Below, one piece after another: positions 37,607-45,929 of a stretch of 64,000 bases of DNA. The notes beneath the pieces were generated by a model. It saw only the letters and a program-made list of their open reading frames with translations. It ran no database searches and was not told the DNA's origin. Position numbers and translations under genes: made by a program. The DNA is from Paenibacillus terrae (GTDB lineage: Bacteria > Bacillota > Bacilli > Paenibacillales > Paenibacillaceae), in the NCBI RefSeq assembly GCF_005217525.1, contig NZ_PNXQ01000012.1:435926-499925 (forward strand), in the 5' to 3' direction. Positions within the stretch are counted from its first letter, which is position 1. Each line of letters opens with the position of its first letter.

Positions 37607-38521
37607 TCAGGTTTCCTTGTGTTTGGCTGTGCTTCTTTTCTTTTTGATCGGAGTTGGAGAAACGGCATCTCCTGCCACTGCTTGTTGTGTTGTTGTGGCT
37701 GCTGCTTTACGCGCAGGGCGTTTTTTCACGTCAGGGCCGGGATCGGTAACGACAGGCTTCACTGCCTCGATGCTGGCCTGGAGTGCAGCCATCAAGTCCA
37801 CGACATTGGCCTGTGGCTGGGACGGGGCGATTCGGATCTCTTCTCCAGCCACTTTATGCTGAATGAGATCCAGCAGCCGCTCGCGGTACTGGTCCGTGTA
37901 TTTTGCTGCATCAAAAGGTGTAGATAGCTGCTCAATGAGCATTTTTGCCATGGTCAGTTCCTTCTCTTTAACTTCCTCCTGCCCTGGCAGATTAGGAACC
38001 TGGGACACTGGGCGAATTTCATCCGGGTAAAACATCGTCTCCACCGCCAAGCATTCATCCAGTACACGAATAGCCGCCAGACTGCTTTTGGATCGTATCG
38101 AGATTTGAGCAATGCCAATTTTTCCGGTATCCTTCATCGCATTCATAAGAAGCTTGTAAGCATTGGAGCCTGCCTGATCCGGGGACAAATAATACGTTTT
38201 TTGAAAATAAATCGGATCAATCTCCTGCAAGTCCACAAAATCCAAAATAACGATATTTTTATCCGCTTGTCCGCTGATTTGCTCCAGTTCCTCCTTATCG
38301 AACATGACAAACTTCCCTTTTTCGTATTCATAGCCTTTTCCAATTTCCTCCCATTCGACCTCCTTGTCACAAACGGGACACTTTCGTACATAACTGAGCG
38401 GACTTCCGCATTCCTTGTGAATATAACGCATGGAAATATCCTTATCCTCTGTCGCCGAAAACATCTTAACAGGCACATGAACCAGCCCAAAGCTGATCGC
38501 GCCTTTCCAGACCGTATGCAT
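37607..38521 (-). CDS. ku: Bacterial Ku protein (NHEJ)
   Basis: 304 aa DNA-end-binding homodimer subunit that recruits LigD-type enzymes. It begins MHTVWKGAISFGLVHVPVKMF, has the zinc-like motif HKECGSPLSYVRKCPVCDKEVEW, and the beta-barrel core with YYLSPDQAGSNAYKLL and FYPDEIR. The C-terminal tail (about 265-304) is Lys/Arg/Ala/Thr-rich (KKRPARKAAATTTQQ) and probably binds DNA. ATG 38521 follows AAGGAGG on the minus strand; the extension to 38602 is not likely translated. Confidence 0.95.
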   Translation of the reverse strand: MHTVWKGAISFGLVHVPVKMFSATEDKDISMRYIHKECGSPLSYVRKCPVCDKEVEWEEIGKGYEYEKGKFVMFDKEELEQISGQADKNIVILDFVDLQEIDPIYFQKTYYLSPDQAGSNAYKLLMNAMKDTGKIGIAQISIRSKSSLAAIRVLDECLAVETMFYPDEIRPVSQVPNLPGQEEVKEKELTMAKMLIEQLSTPFDAAKYTDQYRERLLDLIQHKVAGEEIRIAPSQPQANVVDLMAALQASIEAVKPVVTDPGPDVKKRPARKAAATTTQQAVAGDAVSPTPIKKKRSTAKHKET

Positions 38522-38740
38522 ACCGCCAGTCCTCCTTTTCTTTAATCCGCATGTTGTATCCTTCGATTCCAACGCTTGGCTGTGAGCATATCCACTTTTC
38601 ACTTAGATTTTTCACTTAGTATGCTTCGGAGGGCTACATCGCATAACACAATGATTTGAGGTTGTTAAGTTACATGGGTTATATTAAGATAAGGAATAAT
38701 AAATAATCTTGCCATTTTATAAGGAAGGAGTGTTCATGTC

Positions 38741-38806
38741 ATGAAGAAAAGATCATTAAACTTTATATCTTTTGGATATGGATACTCTACTGCTGTTTTT
38801 TTCTAA
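38741..38806 (+). CDS. Possible 21-aa peptide
   Basis: An ATG follows AAGGAAGGAG by 10 bases and encodes MKKRSLNFISFGYGYSTAVF plus Phe, then a stop. No homologue is recognised. The good ribosome binding site is the only support. The surrounding 38522-38885 interval otherwise shows AT-rich DNA with no further gene. Confidence 0.25.
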   Translation: MKKRSLNFISFGYGYSTAVFF

Positions 38807-38885
38807 AATCATTTTTATGGGTGGAGTCTGCCTAAAAATGGTAGGAGAAACGGTAGAAAAATTTTAAAATGACGAGGTCGATAAA

Positions 38886-39284
38886 ATGAAAAATGAAAAA
38901 ATAACTAGAAAAAACCCGGCAGGTATGCCGAAACCAGTAGGGAATTACACACATATAACTAAAATTCCCAGAAATTCAGAGCTATTCGTGACTTCAGGTC
39001 AAATCGGAGTAGATCAAAATGGCCAATTCCCAGAAAGCTTTAACCTACAAATCAGCAATACTTTTAATAACATTAAATCAGTTTTGGACGCCGAACAATT
39101 AACCGCTGACAATATTATTAAAGTAAATGTTTGGGCAACTGAGCAGATAGATTGGGATTACATGTATTCCCAATGGGAAAAGTTATTCGGGAATGATTAT
39201 CCTGCAATGACGATCGGCTACCTTACTGCTCTAGGATTGCCTGAAATAAAAATTGAAATTGAAATTTGGGCAGCTAAAGCATAA
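38886..39284 (+). CDS. RidA/YjgF family protein
   Basis: 132 aa. Members hydrolyse reactive enamines/imines, forming trimers. Visible features are VTSGQIGVDQNG, the helix QISNTFNNIKSVLDAEQL, VKVNVWATEQ-like VNVWATEQIDW, and C-terminal IKIEIEIWAAK. The C-terminal catalytic Arg (usually in P.ARS..V) is replaced here by YPAMTIGYLTAL, so it may belong to a non-deaminase subgroup. Codon use is more AT-rich than in the flanking lasso genes, which hints at a separate origin. A terminator follows. Confidence 0.85.
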   Translation: MKNEKITRKNPAGMPKPVGNYTHITKIPRNSELFVTSGQIGVDQNGQFPESFNLQISNTFNNIKSVLDAEQLTADNIIKVNVWATEQIDWDYMYSQWEKLFGNDYPAMTIGYLTALGLPEIKIEIEIWAAKA

Positions 39285-39319
39285 AAATAATAACTCATTT
39301 ATAGGATGGAATCATAGAT

Positions 39320-39354
39320 AGCCCCGGTCTTCGTGAGAAGCTGGGGCTGTTTTA
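39320..39354 (+). terminator. Rho-independent terminator after the RidA gene
   Basis: AGCCCC (39320-39325) pairs with GGGGCT (39343-39348), with an inner CTTC/GAAG pairing, followed by GTTTTAT. Confidence 0.8.
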
Positions 39355-39444
39355 TGTTTAAGCTCATGAAAAATCCGCTTGCGCATGGTTACAGCTTTTT
39401 TGGTGCATAGTAAGGTATATCCGATTCAAAAGGAGGTACAATTT

Positions 39445-39684
39445 ATGCCCGGAAAATCCTATCCTCGGCAAATCAGACATCGTGTGGGTCAAAGCCATAT
39501 CGCCTTTCGGGGACCCGCCGGAGGCGAACAGGATGCATTGCCACCCGAGTTTGCCCTTTCTCATGGAATCCAGCCGCCTTTTCCTGTAGCTGTGGGTCAT
39601 GTGGATTTGGAGGCCGTGGTTTCAACCTCGCCTTCTCATAGCATCCCTTCATTGGACGTTGAACGGATTATAGATGAGGACTAG
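39445..39684 (+). CDS. Small protein, unknown
   Basis: 79 aa starting MPGKSYPRQIRHRVGQSHIA. The ATG follows AAAGGAGG at ideal spacing; the ORF's upstream starts are ignored. It has no membrane segment and ends in the acidic SLDVERIIDED. I recognise no family. It lies just upstream of sspH, which suggests a sporulation setting, but that is only context. Confidence 0.65.
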   Translation: MPGKSYPRQIRHRVGQSHIAFRGPAGGEQDALPPEFALSHGIQPPFPVAVGHVDLEAVVSTSPSHSIPSLDVERIIDED

Positions 39685-39741
39685 GTGAACCTGTATTTCT
39701 GAATACATGGATACAAAACAAATCATCAGGAGGAGATCAGC

Positions 39742-39921
39742 ATGAACGTGGAACGAGCAAAAGCGATTTACAATTCATCCGAAAACATTGCCGTGCAATT
39801 AGAGGGTAAACCGATCTGGATCGAGCATGTAGATGAAGCAAACGGTATGGCTACCGTACAGGTGGGAAGCAACCCCGGTAATACTCAAACCGTTCGGGTG
39901 GATCGTCTGGAAGAGCGATAG
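39742..39921 (+). CDS. sspH: H-type small acid-soluble spore protein
   Basis: 59 aa. MNVERAKAIYNSSENIAVQL, the central IWIEHVDEANGMATVQV and the C-terminal TVRVDRLEER match the SspH family pattern (MN..RAK, HVDE, V..L.E). SspH proteins are minor spore-core proteins made under SigG in the forespore. The ATG follows AGGAGGAGA. The gene is too short for common length cut-offs. It supports an endospore-forming host. Confidence 0.9.
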   Translation: MNVERAKAIYNSSENIAVQLEGKPIWIEHVDEANGMATVQVGSNPGNTQTVRVDRLEER

Positions 39922-40023
39922 GAGATGGGCACAAGGTTAATGATTGGCTGACACTGGGTATCTGTTGGACGAGCCAGCTCCGGGCTTTCACCGCAGAATG
40001 CTGCTTGAATGGTCCACTCCAAC

Positions 40024-40064
40024 AAAAAAAGGCTCGCAATTGCTCAATGAGCAATTAGCGAACC
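40024..40064 (-). terminator. Terminator of the acetone operon (minus strand)
   Basis: Read on the minus strand, GGTTCGCTAATTGCTC pairs with GAGCAATTGCGAGCC around an ATT loop, followed by TTTTTTT. Confidence 0.9.
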
Positions 40065-40080
40065 CTACTTGTAAAAATGT

Positions 40081-40737
40081 TTACACTGCAATAGCCTTCA
40101 AATGTGGTGAAACCATCAGTTTAGCCTCTGTTGCCATTTGAACGTCTTCTACCGACAAACCCGGAGCAATTTCCTTCAGCATCAGCCCTTTACCCGGAAT
40201 AACATCGATGACAGCCTTTTCGGTTACTATGGTCTTTACAACATTTACAGCGGTCAGGGGCAGCTTGCATTGTTTCAGTATTTTCGGCGCCCCATTTTTG
40301 TTTACATGCTCCATGGCTATAATCACTCTCTTGGCTCCGACCACCAAATCCATGGCTCCCCCCATACCGGGTACCTTTTTCCCAGGGATCATCCAGCTTG
40401 CAAGGTTGCCTTTCTCATCGACCTCCAAGGCGCCCAAAACGGTGATATCCACATGTCCTCCGCGGATGATAGAAAATGAAAGCGCACTGTCAAAAAAGGA
40501 AGCTCCTTTTACAGATGTAACGTAGTTTCCGCCTGAATCGATACAATCGAGTCTTTCTTTTCCCTGAGCCGCTTTGGGACCTACACCGAGGATTCCGTTC
40601 TCTGCCTGTAGCATAATATGGATGTTTTCGGGGATATAGTCCACCACCATTGTAGGCATTCCAACACCAAGGTTGACAACTTCGCCATCTTTGAATTCCT
40701 GGGCTATTCTTCGAACAATCAATTCTCTGTTATTCAT
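40081..40737 (-). CDS. ctfB: 3-oxoacid/acetoacetate CoA-transferase subunit B
   Basis: 218 aa. With subunit A it moves CoA from acetoacetyl-CoA to acetate or butyrate. The catalytic Glu is in MLQAENGILGVG (SENG-type motif), and GGHVDITVLGALEVD and GMGGAMDLV are family features. The ATG overlaps the stop of subunit A (ATGA). It is the last gene of a four-gene operon that would yield acetone: thiolase, decarboxylase, CoA-transferase A and B. The alternative of acetoacetate use as carbon source (scoAB/atoDA) is possible. Confidence 0.9.
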   Translation of the reverse strand: MNNRELIVRRIAQEFKDGEVVNLGVGMPTMVVDYIPENIHIMLQAENGILGVGPKAAQGKERLDCIDSGGNYVTSVKGASFFDSALSFSIIRGGHVDITVLGALEVDEKGNLASWMIPGKKVPGMGGAMDLVVGAKRVIIAMEHVNKNGAPKILKQCKLPLTAVNVVKTIVTEKAVIDVIPGKGLMLKEIAPGLSVEDVQMATEAKLMVSPHLKAIAV

Positions 40738-41399
40738 GCGTGTCCACCCACCTTTACAATCGCGTCGACAAATATGCTGGGAACGTTGACATGATTGGGG
40801 TCAATTTCCCCCGCCTTTACGTATTCGTCTGCCTGAGCAACTACATACTCTGCTGCTGTAGCCATAACCAAATTAAAGTTGCGTGAAGAGCCGTTAATGA
40901 CCAGATTCCCCTCTTCATCAGCCTTATGGGCTCTGATTAACGCCACATCCGCTTTGAGCGGCAGTTCGAGCAAATACTCCCTTTCGTCAATTTCTATTTT
41001 CTTTTTTCCTTCCTCTACCATGGTGCCTACACCTACAGGTGTTAAAACACCGCCCAAACCGGCTCCCCCTGCGCGTATTTTTTCAGCGAGCGTGCCTTGC
41101 GGAAAGAGCTGAACCTCCGCTTCTTTCGTCATAAGGAGCCTTCCCGTTTCTGGATTGGAGCCGATATAGGATGCAAAAATCCGTTTTACTCTGCCACTTT
41201 TTACCAGATTATAGATAGATAATTCCGGCGTGCCTGTATCATTCGAAATAATTGTTAGATTACTGGCGGAATTTGTGTCGACAAGCGCACGTACCAGATC
41301 CTCCGGGAAACCTCCTGCCAGAAAACCTCCGACCATCACCGTGTCTCCGTCTTTGACCTTCTTAACTGCTTCTTCAGCGGAGATTACTTTGTTATTCAT
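40734..41399 (-). CDS. ctfA: 3-oxoacid/acetoacetate CoA-transferase subunit A
   Basis: 221 aa partner of the preceding entry. It has DGDTVMVGGFLAGGFPEDLV, ASYIGSNPETGRLL, FPQGTLAEKIRAGGAGLGG and LPLKADVALIRAHKADEEGN, all typical of the alpha subunit. The start follows AGGAGAAGG. It lies 41 bp downstream of the acetoacetate decarboxylase gene. Confidence 0.9.
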   Translation of the reverse strand: MNNKVISAEEAVKKVKDGDTVMVGGFLAGGFPEDLVRALVDTNSASNLTIISNDTGTPELSIYNLVKSGRVKRIFASYIGSNPETGRLLMTKEAEVQLFPQGTLAEKIRAGGAGLGGVLTPVGVGTMVEEGKKKIEIDEREYLLELPLKADVALIRAHKADEEGNLVINGSSRNFNLVMATAAEYVVAQADEYVKAGEIDPNHVNVPSIFVDAIVKVGGHA

Positions 41400-41440
41400 G
41401 GTTCCTTCTCCTTATATATATATTTTTAGGAAAGCAAACT

Positions 41441-42181
41441 TTATTGGAGATAATCGTAGAGGACTCTTCCATATGGAAGCGTTAAATCGGCAATAAAATG
41501 TTTTCCGCCAACATAAGCTTGAACCGGCAAATCTGCCACAGGAGCATTGACATGGGGGATCAGGCTTAATCTGGCAGGCCCTGACCAGGCGCCTTTTACA
41601 GTAATGTTTTCGAGATTATACGCTACTAACTGAGCAATTTTGGGGGTACCGTCAATATCAGGAATTAATTTCAAATTAACTTGCGTTTTTGCGATCGCTT
41701 TAGCCGTTTCCTGTTCATCAAGAATATTATATTTGAAAGGCATGGTTCCCATGGCCACCAGGACGTGATTATAATGCAATGTACCCGTCAGCGTCTCCGT
41801 ATCCTCAACGATCAGGCGAGGCTTCGCCCATTTTTTCGGAAATCCCCAGATTTCACGTCCCCCAAGAATAGCAGGCGCGTTATCCAAATACATTTGGGCA
41901 ACAAAATTACAGGGTTCTCCTTGAAAAGTACACGGAATGACAATACCGCTTTCCTCATAGCTTCCTAAACCGGATGAATCGGGCATCTTGATCCATTCAT
42001 AGGAAACAGTATTGCTTCCATCCGGCTGAAGAGGTTCCGGGACCGCTTGTCTAATCGCAGCGGGGTCGGATTCATAGGTAATGATAAAAAATTCCCGGTT
42101 GATGAAGCGGCATGGCGGGCGCCCATAACTGCCGCTGGCCGCAGGCATGGATTGAAGTGAAAGTACATCTTTTTGATTCAT
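41441..42181 (-). CDS. adc: Acetoacetate decarboxylase
   Basis: 246 aa, the usual family length. The enzyme turns acetoacetate into acetone and CO2 through a Schiff-base Lys; GGREIWGFPKKWAKPRL contains the Lys-Lys pair (the first is the expected catalytic one), close to the family's EL..YPKK. Other features are PCRFINREFFIITYESDP and YLDNAPAILGG. ATG 42181 follows AAGGAAGGGAG; upstream starts are ignored. Its place between thiolase and CoA-transferase makes an acetone pathway likely. Confidence 0.93.
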   Translation of the reverse strand: MNQKDVLSLQSMPAASGSYGRPPCRFINREFFIITYESDPAAIRQAVPEPLQPDGSNTVSYEWIKMPDSSGLGSYEESGIVIPCTFQGEPCNFVAQMYLDNAPAILGGREIWGFPKKWAKPRLIVEDTETLTGTLHYNHVLVAMGTMPFKYNILDEQETAKAIAKTQVNLKLIPDIDGTPKIAQLVAYNLENITVKGAWSGPARLSLIPHVNAPVADLPVQAYVGGKHFIADLTLPYGRVLYDYLQ

Positions 42182-42240
42182 AGCGATTCTCCCTTCCTTA
42201 TTAAGAGGTAGTTCCAAAAGTCATCTTTTGAACACGCATT

Positions 42241-43425
42241 TTAAATGAGTGCATTTTCAACCAGCATCGCTATTCCCATTCCCGTTCCGATGCATAACGA
42301 GGCGATGCCGTAACGTGAAGATCTTCGCGCCATTTCATGAACCAACGTAACCAAAATCCTAGCACCGCTTGCACCGACAGGATGCCCGATCGCGATCGCG
42401 CCGCCATTGACATTCACCTTCTCCGGATTGGCCCCAAGCTCTTTCATCACCGCTACTGCTTGTGCGGCGAACGCTTCATTAATTTCAAAAAGATCAATGT
42501 CATCAATGGACAATCCCTGTTGCTTAAGAAGGGTCGAAATGGCTTTCACCGGTCCCATTCCCATATATGCAGGGTCAACGCCAACAAGTGAATAACCCTT
42601 GATATATGCCAACGGCTTTAACGCATGTTCCTTACATTTGTCTTCCGACACTACAAGCATAGCCGCCGCGCCATCATTGATTCCTGAAGAATTTCCGGCG
42701 GTAACCGTTCCGTTCTCCTTAAACGCAGTTTTTAAATGAGAAAGTTTTTCTTTCGTTGTATTTCCTCTTATGTGTTCATCCTCCGTGAAATAAATAGTTT
42801 CTTTTTTGGTTTTGATCATGACCGGAACAATCTGTTCTTCAAAAACCTTGTTGTTTTTTGCCTCTACAGCCTTTATCTGGCTTTGATAGGCGAATTCATC
42901 TTGCTCAAGTCTTGAAATTCCATATTTATCGGCAACATTTTCTGCGGTAATTCCCATATGGTAATGGTTGATCGGGCATGTAAGGCCGTCGGTCACCAGG
43001 GAGTCTACCAATTCACCGTTGCCAAGCTTGTAGCCGTTTCTTGCATTCCTTAGCAGATAAGGAGCGTTCGACATGCTCTCCATGCCTCCTGCCAAGACGA
43101 TGTTGCCTTGTTCCGCTAATATTGAATTGTAGGCTAAACCGACGGCATGAAGTCCTGACCCGCAAACCGTGTTTATCGTTGATTCGGGTACATCAATGGG
43201 GATACCGGCTTTTAGTGCCGCCTGTCTAGCAGGATTTTGGCCATTGCCTGCCTGAAGAACATTTCCCAAATAAATCTGATCAATTAAAGCAGGCTCTAAT
43301 TTACTTTGCTGAAGGCATGCTGTCATCACAGTTGCTCCCAATTCAGGAGCGCTTAGGGGCGCAAGGGTTTTGTTAAAAGAGCCGACCGCTGTTCTCAACG
43401 GGCTTACTAAAGCTACTTTTTTCAT
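42241..43425 (-). CDS. thl: Acetyl-CoA acetyltransferase (thiolase)
   Basis: 394 aa biosynthetic thiolase that condenses two acetyl-CoA to acetoacetyl-CoA. The nucleophile Cys is in STINTVCGSGLHAVG; the other catalytic motifs are NVNGGAIAIGHPVGASGAR (His) and CIGTGMGIAML (second Cys). GGMESMSNAPYLL is also typical. It is the first gene of the operon and is followed by a 60-bp gap before adc. A promoter is seen about 200 bp upstream. Confidence 0.95.
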   Translation of the reverse strand: MKKVALVSPLRTAVGSFNKTLAPLSAPELGATVMTACLQQSKLEPALIDQIYLGNVLQAGNGQNPARQAALKAGIPIDVPESTINTVCGSGLHAVGLAYNSILAEQGNIVLAGGMESMSNAPYLLRNARNGYKLGNGELVDSLVTDGLTCPINHYHMGITAENVADKYGISRLEQDEFAYQSQIKAVEAKNNKVFEEQIVPVMIKTKKETIYFTEDEHIRGNTTKEKLSHLKTAFKENGTVTAGNSSGINDGAAAMLVVSEDKCKEHALKPLAYIKGYSLVGVDPAYMGMGPVKAISTLLKQQGLSIDDIDLFEINEAFAAQAVAVMKELGANPEKVNVNGGAIAIGHPVGASGARILVTLVHEMARRSSRYGIASLCIGTGMGIAMLVENALI

Positions 43426-44118
43426 AAAAAATTCACATTCCTTTCGCTGTGTTCAAGACACAATACATCCATGACTGCAATTCAATTCGTAAATTCCGCT
43501 TTTACCTTACGAAGCGCAGCGACTGCAAGATACATTTACATGCGGGCATATCATGGTGCCTAAGACAGTGAGTGTGACGGTTCGATCGCCTTCTTTCTTT
43601 CGTTGGAAATTAAAACCAGTTTCATCATAGTTCTAATGCAAATTTTGCTCAATGTTCAAATATTTACATATATCTAAGTACAGATGTTTATAAAGCCATA
43701 TACTCCAAAATAGATAGGTCATTCTAATGTTTTCTGTTAATTTCTCTATTTTTCTGAAAATCATGATCATAAAATGAATTTTCTGTTAAAAATGAAATTT
43801 CTAATCAACACGTGAAAAAACGAGGCCAATCGTTGAGTTTGCACATCTTCCTCTTAATCCGCCCTTCCTTTTCTTCGCAAATAGCACCTAACTTATCGCT
43901 GGGAAATAAAAAAAAGCCATTCACAATTTTCTGAAGACGGCTTTGCCATTAAATATTCATGATCCTCGTCATAATTGTGCCAGCTTGCTTCTTGTTAACG
44001 GTGTCATCCCAATTACACAAAAAGCTCCTGAATCTCCACAGAAGGAAATTCATTTTATAATGTTTAATCCAGGAAACAGGGTGTATAGTATGGTTAATGT
44101 TTGAGGGAGGTGAGACGT
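43426..44118 (-). promoter_or_regulatory. Intergenic region with thl promoter, long leader and an orphan terminator
   Basis: On the minus strand TTGAGC (43652-43647) and TATGAT (43629-43624) with a 17-bp spacer form a SigA-like promoter. It would give a leader of about 190 nt before thl. The leader has two palindromes: TGTGT-TCAAG-ACACA (43448-43462) and TTCGTAA/TTACGAA (around 43487-43514). A minus-strand terminator-like hairpin (43907-43944) stands upstream with no gene before it. No protein-coding gene was seen in this 693-bp gap; most of 43650-44000 is AT-rich. Confidence 0.5.
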
Positions 44119-44706
44119 ATGGACTTTAACATATGCTTGTTTGATGATTTTGAAACACTGGATGTATTCGGACCCGTTGAGATTTTTGGCCGCCTGCCAG
44201 AAGAGTATGACTTAAAATATTTCTCTATGAACGGGGGGATGATTGAGAGTCGGCAAAAAACCAAGATTGTTACTGATCCTATTGCACAAGCAAAGCCCGA
44301 TGGCATATTCATGATCCCGGGCGGACAGGGGACAAGAAGTTTAATCCATGACGATCAATTTATGAAACAGGTCAAAGAGATTGCGGAACAGTCCTGTTTT
44401 TGTATAACCGTCTGCACAGGTTCTGCGCTGCTTGCTAAAACAGGCTTGTTAAAAAACAGGCGCGCCACATCCAATAAATTAGCCTTTGATTGGGTAAAAT
44501 CCATCGACACGGAGGTTGACTGGATTCCAGACGCAAGATGGGTAGTAGATGGAAAGTTCTATACTTCATCCGGTGTATCTGCTGGAATAGACATGTCCTT
44601 AGGCTTTGTTTCTGACCAGCTTGGTCTTGAAAAAGCTCAACAGGTTGCCAATCAAATTGAATACATTTGGAATTCCGATAAACATGATGATCCTTTTGCG
44701 AGATAA
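44119..44706 (+). CDS. DJ-1/PfpI family protein (GATase1-like)
   Basis: 195 aa. It has the flavodoxin-like fold with PDGIFMIPGGQGTR, the nucleophile elbow CITVCTGSALLAKTGLL (Cys) and the SSGVSAGIDMSLGFV segment typical of the AraC-amidase/isonitrile-hydratase subgroup. The ATG at 44119 follows GGGAGGTGAG; a TTG at 44101 precedes that site. It might be an isocyanide hydratase or a glyoxalase-like protein, which motif inspection cannot decide. Confidence 0.85.
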   Translation: MDFNICLFDDFETLDVFGPVEIFGRLPEEYDLKYFSMNGGMIESRQKTKIVTDPIAQAKPDGIFMIPGGQGTRSLIHDDQFMKQVKEIAEQSCFCITVCTGSALLAKTGLLKNRRATSNKLAFDWVKSIDTEVDWIPDARWVVDGKFYTSSGVSAGIDMSLGFVSDQLGLEKAQQVANQIEYIWNSDKHDDPFAR

Positions 44707-44733
44707 GTATATTGTAAAAGATAAGGAGGTTCG

Positions 44734-44853
44734 ATGATGACATCTTTCGCACATCTTGTGTTGCCCGATGCTTTTCTGCCGGACGATGGTGAGTTCGTTT
44801 ATATTGGTCATCTAAGCGTGCTTATTTATTGTTTCTCACGAAATTTAATTTGA
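44734..44853 (+). CDS. Possible small peptide or 5' gene remnant
   Basis: An ATG behind AAGGAGG opens a 39-codon frame beginning MMTSFAHLVLPDAFLPDDGE. It then runs 32 bp into the convergent gene at 44822. The good ribosome binding site and sudden end suggest the surviving start of a longer gene. No homology is recognised. Confidence 0.3.
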   Translation: MMTSFAHLVLPDAFLPDDGEFVYIGHLSVLIYCFSRNLI

Positions 44854-45202
44854 TATCTCCACGATTCTCTAGCCACAGCAGCTCGTTGAGTAAAAATGTC
44901 ATGCTATCCATAGTATGTAGTCTTTCAATAGTATCCGATACAACTGTCATGAGATCACACTGAATGTTTTCTGCAAGTTGTAGTCCACCACTGTTACCGT
45001 CGACGAATAAGTGTGTATGTTCAGGATGGTCTATCTTAAGTACATGACGGAGCCACAAGCAACCATGCTCAATGTGAAAGAAGTAGTGTTCACCGTAAAT
45101 GATTCCCTCAAATATCTCATACATATGTGCTTGATCATAGGGTCCAAATACCATCGCTGCCCGTTCTAGTGCGAGTGAATTAGTTTCTGGTGCTATAAAC
45201 AT
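44822..45202 (-). CDS. Unknown small cytoplasmic protein
   Basis: 126 aa, start at MFIAPETNSLALERAA because AGGAGG lies at good spacing. It is rich in His and acidic residues (GEHYFFHIEHGCLWLRHVLKIDHPEHTH) and has no signal or membrane segment. I know no family for it. It is divergently arranged with an XRE regulator, and the intergenic region has repeated ATGTCAACAT sites, so the two probably form a regulated accessory module. Confidence 0.65.
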   Translation of the reverse strand: MFIAPETNSLALERAAMVFGPYDQAHMYEIFEGIIYGEHYFFHIEHGCLWLRHVLKIDHPEHTHLFVDGNSGGLQLAENIQCDLMTVVSDTIERLHTMDSMTFLLNELLWLENRGDIKLNFVRNNK

Positions 45203-45314
45203 ATAATTGTGCCTCCTATTGGATAGTTGAAAAATGCTTTGGAACTTTAACATATTGCTAATAACGAATGGTTTTGCTACGATGGTTGTACGTGAATATT
45301 AGTTAACATTTCAA

Positions 45315-45372
45315 TATGTCAACATTTTGGTCATGATTGAATAATACCTAAATATTTTCCGTATGTCAACAT
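45315..45372 (+). promoter_or_regulatory. Two TATGTCAACAT repeats between divergent genes
   Basis: TATGTCAACAT occurs at 45315-45325 and 45362-45372, a start-to-start spacing of 47 bp; a related AGTTAACAT is at 45301-45309. Such direct repeats next to an XRE gene are likely its binding sites. Confidence 0.5.
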
Positions 45373-45402
45373 GTAGTGCTTATTTTTTTTGGAGGGATTT
45401 CT

Positions 45403-45636
45403 ATGGAACCTTTGAGTATACGTTGTCGCCTTGGAGAAATGATGAGAGAACGTGGATTGCAAAACAAAGATGTAGTGGAGTTAACAGGTGTGAGCCGAAA
45501 CACAATTACCTCCCTTGCTGGCAATGCCACCAAACGTATAGATTACGATACGCTCGGTGCATTGTGTCGTGGATTAGGTGTTACTCCCGGTGATCTTCTG
45601 GAGTACATACCGAATGCCAAAGAAAGTACTGAATAA
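45403..45636 (+). CDS. Small XRE-family regulator
   Basis: 77 aa protein consisting almost only of a Cro/CI-type HTH: RCRLGEMMRERGLQNKDVVE, the recognition helix in GVSRNTITSLAGN, and LCRGLGVTPGDLLEYIP. This resembles the YozG/plasmid-type short regulators. ATG 45403 follows GGAGGG. A strong terminator is 9 bp downstream. It likely controls itself and the divergent gene through the TATGTCAACAT repeats. Confidence 0.85.
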   Translation: MEPLSIRCRLGEMMRERGLQNKDVVELTGVSRNTITSLAGNATKRIDYDTLGALCRGLGVTPGDLLEYIPNAKESTE

Positions 45637-45644
45637 TTGACATG

Positions 45645-45670
45645 GACCGTTACTATTAACGGTCTTTTTT
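45645..45670 (+). terminator. Rho-independent terminator after the small XRE gene
   Basis: GACCGTT and AACGGTC form a 7-bp stem with a six-base loop, followed by TTTTTT. Confidence 0.88.
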
Positions 45671-45693
45671 GCATAATATGCAAGACAGAGTAA

Positions 45694-45921
45694 GCATATA
45701 AGGAATGTTTCGATGAGGAAAATTCTTTTGTTCACAGTCCTGATCTAATGGAATGGAGAAAAAGAAACAATGCTATCATAACTGAGTTTACGAATGGCCG
45801 TTTCTTTTTGACTCAGTATACAACAGATAGAAAAGATGCTCCCCTATCTACTTGGTATTCAAATGGCTACAAGGTTTATGCGTGGAAAATGAGTACTGCA
45901 AAAAGAAGCCCAAATGACTGA
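45694..45921 (+). pseudogene. Probable gene remnant
   Basis: The frame open from 45694 encodes a protein-like stretch, including SFVHSPDLMEWRKRNNAII and TWYSNGYKVYAWKMS, but it has no start with a ribosome binding site. The only ATG in it (45748) would give 57 aa. In a second frame, an ATG at 45713 gives just MRKILLFTVLI before a stop, like the first residues of a lipoprotein signal. The arrangement suggests a decayed gene. It ends 8 bp before the next gene. Confidence 0.4.
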
Positions 45922-45929
45922 GGTGTTTT

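Noticed and set aside
43540..43575. Sigma-54 type promoter upstream of thl on the minus strand (GGCAC..GC)
   Set aside because: The GG-to-GC spacing is off by one base and the -12 element is poor; a better SigA-like promoter lies at 43624-43652.
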